Assembly: GCA_037013495.1 (NCBI GenBank)
Contig: CM072810.1
Location: 71,036,449 to 71,100,448 of the forward strand
DNA length: 64,000 nucleotides
Direction of reading: 5' to 3'
Source of the DNA: Hippophae tibetana
Lineage: Eukaryota; Streptophyta; Magnoliopsida; Rosales; Elaeagnaceae
Below, piece by piece: positions 13,901-21,552 of this stretch (the stretch's first letter is position 1; each line of letters begins with the position of its first letter). The position numbers and the translations under genes are program-made. Under the pieces are notes generated by a model that saw only the letters and a list, made by a program, of their open reading frames with translations, was not told the origin of the DNA and ran no database searches.

Positions 13901-16470
13901 GTTGGATATTAAGAACTTTAGAATTTTTTTAAACACACTCTTGGTTAGTAACTGCATCGCTCTTATGGTGGAAATGAATAAAACCGAAAGAAAAAAAACG
14001 AAATAGGTGCGACGAAATTTTTAAACTCTCGGTAGGTGATGTAAACGGTGGAATTTGCTTTCAAAAAATAATACTCTTCGGAATCCATGCTCTGATTATC
14101 GGAACCTTTGCAAGGTTCGATTTTATATATTATATTAAAAGTTTCGACACCCGAGTCAAAAGTAAAGGCAGTATAAAATTGGAACTCTGATTTATCAAAT
14201 GTTCTTTTTTTTAATATTGTAAAGAGTAGAATCCATCTTCTTTTTGCTTCAATTGTTTTATGAAGAACAAAGATTGATTGAGAGTAGATATAAAGATCAA
14301 GACTAAGAGAAGAGTATTTAAAAAAGAACTACGAAATGAAATCGATAGACGAAAACGACATCATTAATTCCATAAAACCAAATCCTTTTGATGCCAAAAA
14401 ATAATGATCACTCCATTTGATGTGTCAAATCGAGGCATTCCATCAAGAACCCGTGGAAGAAAAGTACAAAGCTTGGTAAAAATATTTTCATTAATTATAC
14501 TAGTTCTTCCTCCTTCAAAAGGTTGTTGTTCTCTTATATAAGCAACAAAACCATACACGTAATGCAACCTTAGTGGGAATATTTAGTGGTGAAATGTGCT
14601 TAATCCATCCGTAAATAATAAAAGCATAAAAAACATATGATAAATAAGACAAATAAAATTCAAAAATTTAGTATAAAGAAAATGGCAAGACATAAAGTCC
14701 CATAATTAAATAAAATAAAAATAATTGCTTCCAAAATTAATTCTTTCATTTGATATTCCAAATATATCCCTTGTAAAGGATCATGAGAATATTTTATGAT
14801 TTTGAGAATACTTGTTGGATATTAAGAACTTTAGAATATTTTTAACCACACTCTTGGTTAGTAACTGCATCGCTCTTATGGTGGAATTGAATAAAACCGA
14901 AAGCAAAAATAAAAAACGGAATAGGTGCGACAAAAATTTTAAACTCTCGGTAGGTGATGTAAACGGTCGAATTTGCTTTCAAAAAATAATATTCTTCGGA
15001 ATCCATGCTCTGATTATAGGAACCTTTACAAGGTTCGATTTTATATATTATATTAAAAGTTTCGACACCCGAGTCAAAAGTAAAGGCAGTATAAAATTGG
15101 AACTCTGATTTATCAAATGTTCTTTTTTTTAATATTGTAAAGAGTAGAATCCATCTTCTTTTTGCTTCAATTGTTTTATGAAGAACAAAGATTGATTGAG
15201 AGTTGATATAAAGATCAATACTAAGAGATGAGTATTTAAAAAATAACTATGAAATGAAATCCACATACGAATAGGACATCATTAATTCCAGAAAACCAAA
15301 ACGTTTTGATGCCAAAAAATAACGATCACTCCATTTGATGTGTCAAATCGAGGCATTCCATGAAGAACCCATGGAAGAAAAGTAAAAAGCTTGGTAAAAA
15401 ATATTTTCATTCATTATACTAGTTCTTCCTCCTTCAAAAGGTTGTTGATCTCTTATATAAGCAACAAAACCATACACGTAATGCAACCTTAGTGGGAATA
15501 TTTAGTGGTGAAATGTGCTTAATCCATCAGTCAATAATAAAAGCATAAAAAACATATGATAAATAATACAAATAAAATTCAAAAATTTAGTATAAACAAA
15601 ATCGCAAGACATAAAGTCCAATAATTAAATAAAATAAAAATAATTGCTTCCAAAATTAATTCTTTCATTTGATATTCCAAATATATCCCTTGTAAAGGAT
15701 CATGAGAATATTTTATGATTTTGAGAATACTTGTTGGATATTAAGAACTTTAGAATATTTTTAAACACACTCTTGGTTAGTAACTGCATCGCTCTTATGG
15801 TGGAATTGAATAAAACCGAAAGCAAAAAAAAAACGGAATAGGTGCGACGAAAATTTTAAACTCTCGGTAGGTGATGTAAACGGTGGAATTTGCTTTCAAA
15901 AAATAATATTCTTCGGAATCCATGCTCTGATTATAGGAACCTTTACATGGTTCGATTTTATATATTATATTAAAAGTTTCGACACCCGAGTCAAAAGTAA
16001 AGGCAGTATAAAATTGGAACTCTGATTTATCAAATGTTCTTTTTTTTAATATTGTAAAGAGTAGAATCCATCTTCTTTTTGCTTCAATTGTTTTATGAAG
16101 AACAAAGATTGATTGAGAGTAGATATAAAGATCAAGACTAAGAGAAAAGTATTTAAAAAACAACTACGAAATGAAATCGACAGACGAAAACGACATCATT
16201 AATTCCATAAAACCAAATCCTTTTGATGCCAAAAAATAATGATCACTCCATTTGATGTGTCAAATCGAGGCATTCCATCAAGAACCCGTGGAAGAAAAGT
16301 ACAAAGCTTGGTAAAAATATTTTCATTAATTATACTAGTTCTTCCTCCTTCAAAAGGTTGTTGTTCTCTTATATAAGCAACAAAACCATACACGTAATGC
16401 AACCTTAGTGGGAATATTTAGTGGTGAAATGTGCTTAATCCATCCGTAAATAATAAAAGCATAAAAACAT
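10980..16470. repeat. Six-monomer higher-order repeat E-A-B-C-D-A'
   Basis: Six distinguishable monomers in order, phase marks 11112 (E), 12027 (A), 12943 (B), 13857 (C), 14770 (D) and 15689 (A'). E recurs at 16604, an offset of 5492 bp. After the retrotransposon the order A-B-C-D resumes (30930, 31847, 32762, 33675). Diagnostic variants: A has CTGACTATAGG and CACCTGAG, B has TATTGCAAAT, C has TATTACAAAT and a short AAAGAAAAAAAACG tract, D has AACCACACTC. Edges are approximate. Confidence 0.75.
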
Positions 16471-17195
16471 ATGATAAATAAGACAAATAAAATTCAAAAA
16501 TTTAGTATAAACAAAATGGCAAGACATAAAGTCCCATAATTAAATAAAACAAAAATAATTGCTTCCAAAATTAATTCTTTCATTTGATATTCCAAATATA
16601 TCCCTTGTAAAGGATCATGAGAATATTTTATGATCTTGAGAATATTTGTTGGATATTAAGAACTTTAGAATTGTTTTAAACACAGTCTTGGTGAGTAACT
16701 CCATCGCTCTTATGGTGGCATTGAATAAAACCCAAAGCAAAAAAAACGGCATAGGTGCGACGAAAATTTTAAACTCTCGGTAGGTGATGTAAACGGTGGA
16801 ATTTTATTTCAAAAAATAATAATCTTCGGAATCCATGCTCTGATTATAGGAACCTTTACAAGGTTCGATTTGATATATTATATTAAAAGGTTCGACACCC
16901 GAGTCATAAGTAAAGCCGGTGTAAAATTGGAACTCAGATTTATCAAATGTTCTTTTTTTTAATATTGTAAGCAGTAGAATCCATGTTCTTTTTCCCACAA
17001 TTTTTTTATGAAGAACAAAGATTGATTGAGAGTAGAAATAAAGATCAATACTAAGAGAAGAGTATTTAAAAAAGAAATACGAAATGAAATCGACAGACGA
17101 AAACGACATCATTAATTCCATAAAACCAATTCCTTTTGATGCCAAAAAATAATGATCACTCCATTTGATGTGTCAAATCGAGGCATTCCATGAAG

Positions 17196-17200
17196 AACCC
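17196..17200. repeat. Target-site duplication, left copy (AACCC)
   Basis: AACCC directly precedes the 5' LTR and recurs directly after the 3' LTR at 30607-30611. Uninterrupted monomers contain this AACCC once, for example at 11705. A 5-bp duplication is usual for Ty3/gypsy integration. Confidence 0.95.
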
Positions 17201-17494
17201 TGATGAGTGCTCAAAAAGCACTAAAATAACTATGATTTTATGTACCTTAATTGATTAAAAATACATATATTTATATGTTTTCTCATATATTTATATAAAT
17301 TTGTCTTTTTCGGAATCACGGGTATTTTTATTGTTTTTCAGGTATTTTGGCTTAAAAACGCAATGTAAAGACTTAAAGAGGAATATTTGAAGCAATACAT
17401 CACAAATATATCAATAAATAAGTGAGAAAAGGTCAACAAACATGGAAAAATCGGACGAAATGGGTCGAAAAGGTCAAAAATGTCAAAAAGACGG

Positions 17495-17700
17495 AAATCG
17501 CGCGTCGCAGCCCGGCCGTGCGCGCAGCCCAGCGCCCAGCCGCGCGCGCCCCAGCGCGCCCCAGCGCCCCATCCCGCGCGCGCCCCGCGCGCGCTGGCAC
17601 TGTTCACGCGCGCCGAGCTGCGCGCAGCGACAGCCCCAGCGCGCGCGCGCAGCGCCCAGCAGCCGCCCATCCGCGCGCCCAACGCGTTTTCGCCCCATTT
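17495..17700. other. GC-rich, CpG-dense tract in U3 of the 5' LTR
   Basis: About 200 bp dominated by GCGCGC and CCCAGC runs in an otherwise AT-rich element. Several overlapping ORFs of low-complexity Ala/Arg/Pro appear on both strands and are composition artefacts. The two LTR copies differ here by two indels: an 11-bp CCCCGCGCGCG-type duplication near 17580 and a 25-bp segment near 17630-17655 flanked by 10-bp direct repeats (GCGCGCAGCG). Confidence 0.85.
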
Positions 17701-17702
17701 TT

Positions 17703-17751
17703 CACGTGCAGCCGCCCCTGTGACGTCATGCTGACGTCATTGATGACATCA
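17703..17751 (+). promoter_or_regulatory. 5' LTR enhancer: G-box, GCC-box and three TGACG-type bZIP sites
   Basis: CACGTG (G-box) at 17703-17708, GCCGCC (ERF-type GCC-box core) at 17711-17716, perfect TGACGTCA palindromes at 17721-17728 and 17732-17739, and a one-mismatch copy TGACATCA at 17744-17751. The three TGAC sites are spaced 11 and 12 bp apart, roughly one helical turn, and lie about 80-110 bp upstream of the TATA box. Paired TGACG motifs are known binding sites for plant TGA/bZIP factors. Stress or hormone response is inference. Confidence 0.7.
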
Positions 17752-17829
17752 GCAAGTCCAATACGCGTTTTTACATTTTTTAATATTTTTTTAACATTTT
17801 TTTACTCATTTTTTCTCTCCATCCTCACC

Positions 17830-17837
17830 TATAAATA
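17830..17837 (+). promoter_or_regulatory. LTR TATA box
   Basis: TATAAATA in a C-rich surround (CACC before, CCCCCC after), downstream of the bZIP cluster. Transcription would be expected to start some 25-35 bp downstream, near 17860, just before the TC-rich leader. The 3' LTR has the same box at 29193-29200. Confidence 0.75.
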
Positions 17838-17870
17838 CCCCCCTTCCATTCACTTCAAAACACACCTTCA

Positions 17871-17999
17871 AAACTCACTTCTCTCTTCTTTCTTTCTCTC
17901 ATTTCTTAGTTTTTAGTTTCTCTTAGTTTCTTTCTTAGTTTCTAAGCTTTTCTTAGTTTTTCTCTTAGTTTTTAGTTCAATTCTCTTAGGTTTAGTGTT
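17871..17999 (+). repeat. TC-rich leader with reiterated CTTAGTTT
   Basis: Pyrimidine-rich sequence with many irregular copies of (T)CTTAGTTT just after the predicted transcription start. It would form the first part of R and of the RNA leader. No function can be assigned. Confidence 0.5.
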
Positions 18000-18602
18000 C
18001 TTCTCTTTTTGAGAGGAACTTGTAATGTTTTTGTAATAATTTAGATTTTTGATTCAATATATGGAAGTGCAAATTCCGCTCGGAGGTTTTCTAGCTACGG
18101 GAATAGCGTCGAAGTTCTGTAAGGATTTTATTTTCTTTACAGTTATTTTTATGCTTTATTCTTACATGTTATATTTAACTTGTCTGTGGTTAAATTTAAC
18201 TATGCTAGCTGTTTAGTAAATATGATGTAATAACGACGTTGTTATGCTTGCGAAATATTAAATAGGTGAAAATTTCTAAAATGAATTGATTTTGTTTTTA
18301 TTCAAGATTTTATATTAAGAATGTTAGAGAGAAATATATTATTTTTCATTACAAACTTAAAAATGAAAATTAGATTTTAAGGTTTAGTTATCCGGTCTAA
18401 TTTAGAGTAGTGCTCTTTTATTTGTTGGTACAATCGCCCGGTAGTTAGAGTGAAACTCTATTTCAAAAGTTTTTATAAGAATTATTATGTGAAAATGTAT
18501 TGACAACATGTTTTCAATAGTGGTTTTAAAACTTGAAAGTTAGTACTCGGATAATTAAATTCTTAGGTTTAATTTGGACACCTTGAATAAAGTTTAAACT
18601 GT

Positions 18603-18755
18603 CTAACCCCACCAAAGGTGGCATTTAAATGGTTCATTTTCAATCTCTTAGAAAAAGGAATTAATTTAATTAAGCATATTAGTTATCAACCCCACCCATA
18701 GGTGTTAATTGATTTGTTTAGTTAACAAAGAATATCTAACCCCACCAAAGGTGGT
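18603..18755. repeat. Three short GC hairpins in R/U5 of the 5' LTR
   Basis: Copies of a CCCCACC...GGTG(G) hairpin at about 18603-18621, 18688-18706 and 18737-18755. The first and third are CCACC-AAA-GGTGG; the middle one is a variant with CATA in the loop. They are the only short GC-rich islands in an AT-rich stretch and are unchanged in the 3' LTR. Confidence 0.6.
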
Positions 18756-19249
18756 ATTTATATAAAAAAGAGAGAATCAATAAAATGTCAATTTATATCT
18801 TTAATAACCTAGTTAATATGAGCAAGCATAATTAATTTAGTTATTATATCCATAAATACTCCGCTAATATAAATGATAAAAATTTGCATGAACATTTATT
18901 GAATCCGTATATATGTTTATTTCTAGATAATTATTTATTGAATTTGTATCTATGTTTATTTTTATGATTTTAGATTATATTTAATTAATCTGTATATATG
19001 TTTTATTTTATGTTATTAGATTAGGAACACAAAAACCAAACTATCGTGACAGGATGTTTAGGATTTAATTTCGTTTTTAAAAGATTGAATAATAAGTTAA
19101 AAACCACATACATTCCTTCCTTAGATCGACCTTGGGAGTATACTTATCATTTTCTACGAAATGATTCGTGCACTTGCGAGAGTTTTATAAATATTAAAAC
19201 CAAAGTATTTACGGGAATCGGCGATGCCGGTTTTCGTTCATCAAGTTTT

Positions 19250-19267
19250 TGGCGCCGTTGCCGGGGA
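19250..19267 (+). other. Primer-binding site, tRNA-Asp type
   Basis: TGGCGCCGTTGCCGGGGA, six bases inside the 5' LTR end, is the reverse complement of the 3' end of plant tRNA-Asp(GTC) including CCA, as I recall that tRNA. It would prime minus-strand DNA synthesis. Use of tRNA-Asp agrees with an Athila-type assignment. Confidence 0.85.
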
Positions 19268-19874
19268 AGGAATAGCGTTTTTAAATTATTTATCAAAATT
19301 TAAAAAAAACATTTTTGTGCTGTAAATAATTGTGATTTTTTTTTGTTTTAATAGAAAAAATAATAATCAAATTTCAAATTTCAAAAGAAATAAAAAATTA
19401 AAAAAAATTAAAAAAATTAAAAAATTAAAAATTAATTTTTTTTAATTGTAAAATAATTTAGAAATTTGAAATTTAAAGTAAAAAAATTTTACCGTTCATG
19501 AATAGTAAAAAAAAAAAAAAAAAAAAAAAATTCAAAATTCAAAATTCAAAATTTTTTTTTTTAAGTTAATAAGAAATAATATAGCGTGAATAGTAAAATA
19601 AAATTACCGTTCATGAATAATAAAAAAAAAAAAAAAAATTTTAAAATTCAAAATTCAAAAACAAAACTTTTTTTTAAGTTAATAAGAAATAATATAGCGT
19701 GAATAGTAAAATAAAATTACCGTTCATAAAAAAAAAATAAATAAAAAAAAAAAATTTCTTTTTTTTAGGGTTTAACTTGTTTTGTTTAGTGTTTTGTATA
19801 AAATAACATGTAAATTTTATCTAAATTTTTTTATTTTGTTGACAGGAGTTTTAAATTTACGTTTACAATAGTCT
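19268..19874 (+). other. A-rich untranslated leader before gag1
   Basis: About 600 bp of low-complexity A/T sequence without coding potential, including runs of about 20 A near 19507 and 17 A near 19622. It ends just before the gag1 ATG. The long leader could carry packaging or dimerisation signals, but none is recognisable. Confidence 0.7.
19563..19730. repeat. 113-bp tandem duplication in the leader
   Basis: The block starting AAGTTAATAAGAAATAATAT occurs at 19563 and again at 19676. Both are followed by GCGTGAATAGTAAAAT and ACCGTTCAT. A partial earlier copy (ACCGTTCATGAATAGT) begins near 19490. Confidence 0.8.
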
Positions 19875-21212
19875 ATGCGTGGTAGGAGATCCTTAGGAAA
19901 CCCCCTTACACCATATGTAAATAAATTTCATAAATTTAAACAAGTGTCAACAAAACTGGATTCTACCCATCAACCTGTTTTTGAGCCAAACATAGAACCA
20001 AGTCTTAATCCTTTACTAGAACCAAAAGAAATGGAGGAAAACCAACATATTAGGGAAACCACAATGAAAGAGTTTGCAAGACCGGTAATAGGCACGGCAA
20101 CTGCCGCTATCCAGTTGGGGGAGGCTGCTCGGAATTACGACCTTAAAAATATTCATTTTTCTATGCTTCCTTCCTTTTATGGGTTACCTAATGAAGATTC
20201 TCTTTCCTTTATGAGAGATTTCTATGCTACGGTCCAAACATTCCCCCTCGGTATTCTAAACGAGGATCAACTTAGGATGAGATGTTTTCCCTACACTCTA
20301 AAGGATAAGGCCAAAGCTTGGTTGATGTCACTTCCCCCAGGTTCTCTGATGACATGGGGTAACATTTACAATAAATTCATGGGAAAATTCTATTCCCATA
20401 AAAAAACATCAGAGTTGAGAGGAAAGATTGCTACTTTCTCTCAGATGGATGGAGAACCATTCCATGAAGCTTGGGATAGGTTCAAGATGTTTCTCACTCA
20501 GTGTCCCCATCATAGCTTTCCCCTGCAGTTGCAGAACCAATTCTTTTACGATGGACTTACACAACAATGTCAGTTCATTGTCGACAACGCTGCAGGAGGA
20601 GCAATAGGAGAAAAAACTGCCTCAGAGACGTATAACCTCTTTGAGATGTTGGGTGCTAATTCCCAACAGAAAAGCTCCCGAGTGAGAAAAGCTGGAGTTC
20701 ATGAAATCGACTCCAGTAATGAAGTTCAACAACAACTTGTTCAACTGACTAAGCAAGTTGCCCTTCTCGCTACACAAACCAACACCAATAATGATCAATA
20801 TGGTTTGTATAGCAACATGGGACATGGTACTGAAGCCTGTCCATATCAAGGAGAAACAACTGGACCTGAACAGGTCAATGTGTTGGGAGCATATCAACAA
20901 AGACCAAGGTTTGATCCCAACTCAAATACCTATAATCCTGGGTGGAGAAGTCATCCAAATTTCTCTTGGAGGCAAAACAACCCTCCTTTCACTCAAGGCT
21001 CAAACCAGGCAGGTCAGCAATTCCACCCACCTATTCCAAGAAGCATTCCCAATAAACCAAGCCTGGAGGACAACTTGAATTCTTTTATTCAAGTCTGTAG
21101 GGATAATCAATCTAAAACCAATCAACGGTTGGACTCTGTGGAAGCTTCTATCAAAAAGGTGGAAGTTCAAGTTGAACAGTTAGTTGAACATTTGCAAAAA
21201 GGCAAAGACTAA
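19875..21212 (+). CDS. Gag-only protein (gag1), zinc knuckle lost
   Basis: 445 residues, a retrotransposon Gag of the Athila type that would form the cytoplasmic particle. The conserved capsid-like core spans about residues 64-265, with signature words [27 protein letters not shown] and NQFFYDGL. A likely coiled coil covers about 397-441. The CCHC knuckle seen in the second gag is degenerate: Y309-x2-Y312-x4-H317-x4-C322, so two cysteines are tyrosines while spacing is exact. The protein stops cleanly where gag2 continues toward protease, so there is no protease or pol. The ATG at 19875 has a poor start context (T at -3, C at +4). An in-frame ATG at 20031 (M53) has a better one and aligns with the start of gag2, so the first 52 residues are an extension or 5' leader. 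A 340-bp spacer separates it from gag2. Confidence 0.9.
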   Translation: MRGRRSLGNPLTPYVNKFHKFKQVSTKLDSTHQPVFEPNIEPSLNPLLEPKEMEENQHIRETTMKEFARPVIGTATAAIQLGEAARNYDLKNIHFSMLPSFYGLPNEDSLSFMRDFYATVQTFPLGILNEDQLRMRCFPYTLKDKAKAWLMSLPPGSLMTWGNIYNKFMGKFYSHKKTSELRGKIATFSQMDGEPFHEAWDRFKMFLTQCPHHSFPLQLQNQFFYDGLTQQCQFIVDNAAGGAIGEKTASETYNLFEMLGANSQQKSSRVRKAGVHEIDSSNEVQQQLVQLTKQVALLATQTNTNNDQYGLYSNMGHGTEACPYQGETTGPEQVNVLGAYQQRPRFDPNSNTYNPGWRSHPNFSWRQNNPPFTQGSNQAGQQFHPPIPRSIPNKPSLEDNLNSFIQVCRDNQSKTNQRLDSVEASIKKVEVQVEQLVEHLQKGKD

Positions 21213-21398
21213 TTCAATGAAGAGGAGACATTGAGTTTTTCATTCTGCAATCTCCAAGCAACGTCTTACTAGAAGACGATAAATTTTAGTCCTGTATGGG
21301 AGGTCACCCATTATTGTATTTTCCTTTGTTTTAGTTTGCGTGTAATAAAAATTCATTGAAATAAAATTCGTTTGTTTCAAAAATTCTGTCCATTCGCT

Positions 21399-21429
<31 letters not shown>

Positions 21430-21552
21430 TTAGGTTCCTTGCACTTTTTGCTTTTACGTTTTATCAAGTTATAAATATTTCTTAGAGATAGCTACTAAAA
21501 GCAAAATGTTGATACACAATAGGAGGAGGATCATTTTCAACTACAAACAACC
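21213..21552 (+). other. Spacer between the two gag genes
   Basis: 340 bp without coding potential. It holds two hairpins (21262-21278 and 21296-21311) that match a module downstream of integrase, then T-rich sequence, an A run of about 25 near 21405-21429, a purine tract AGGAGGAGGA at 21521-21530, and the strong start context of gag2. The order stop, hairpins, T-rich stretch, A run resembles the 3' end of a transcript. Confidence 0.7.
21262..21311 (+). other. Paired hairpins downstream of gag1
   Basis: CGTCTT-ACTAG-AAGACG at 21262-21278, then ATGGG...CCCAT around AGGTCA at 21296-21311. The same two stems in the same order and nearly the same spacing occur after the integrase stop codon at 26731-26779. 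The role is unknown; RNA-level action in translation or 3' processing is possible. Confidence 0.65.

Larger units (their letters stand above)
1..17200. repeat. Left arm of ~915-bp satellite array
   Basis: Head-to-tail tandem repeat with a monomer of about 915 bp. The motif CTTGTAAAGG recurs at 127, 1041, 1958, 2872, 3789, 4703, 5620, 6534, 7450, 8367, 9281, 10198, 11112, 12027, 12943, 13857, 14770, 15689 and 16604, so spacing stays within 913-919 bp. All copies have the same orientation. The sequence is AT-rich and the monomers are highly similar. No gene is supported here: the short minus-strand ORFs recur only because the monomer recurs. The array stops at 17200, where a retrotransposon interrupts one monomer, and resumes in phase at 30607. 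A centromeric or pericentromeric site is plausible for such an array but is inference. Confidence 0.97.
17201..19243 (+). repeat. 5' LTR (2043 bp)
   Basis: Begins TGATGAGTGC and ends CGTTCATCA, next to the primer-binding site. It matches 28600-30606 almost base for base. It contains a GC-rich tract (about 17495-17700), a promoter cluster and TATA box (17703-17837), a pyrimidine-rich start of the transcribed part with repeated CTTAGTTT, and three short CCACC/GGTGG hairpins at 18603-18755. The TATA box is 630 bp from the LTR start, so U3 is about 0.65 kb and R-U5 about 1.4 kb. Relative to the 3' LTR it has 11 and 25 extra bases in the GC-rich tract. Confidence 0.97.

Noticed and set aside
138-17145. 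Many minus-strand ORFs of 67-177 codons and some plus-strand ORFs of 85-98 codons in the left satellite arm
   Set aside because: They recur at the monomer period, have no recognisable domain, vary in length with single-base indels and occur on both strands of the same DNA. Openness is explained by homogenised repeats.
17338-17916. Overlapping Ala/Arg/Pro-rich ORFs on both strands of the LTR GC-rich tract, and the matching set at 28737-29279
   Set aside because: They come from GCGCGC composition, change length between the two LTRs through indels and overlap the promoter.
19046-19303. Small ORF across the 5' LTR end and primer-binding site, and its counterpart at 30409-30654 running into satellite
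   Set aside because: It reads through the LTR border into unrelated sequence and has different C-termini in the two places; no domain is seen.
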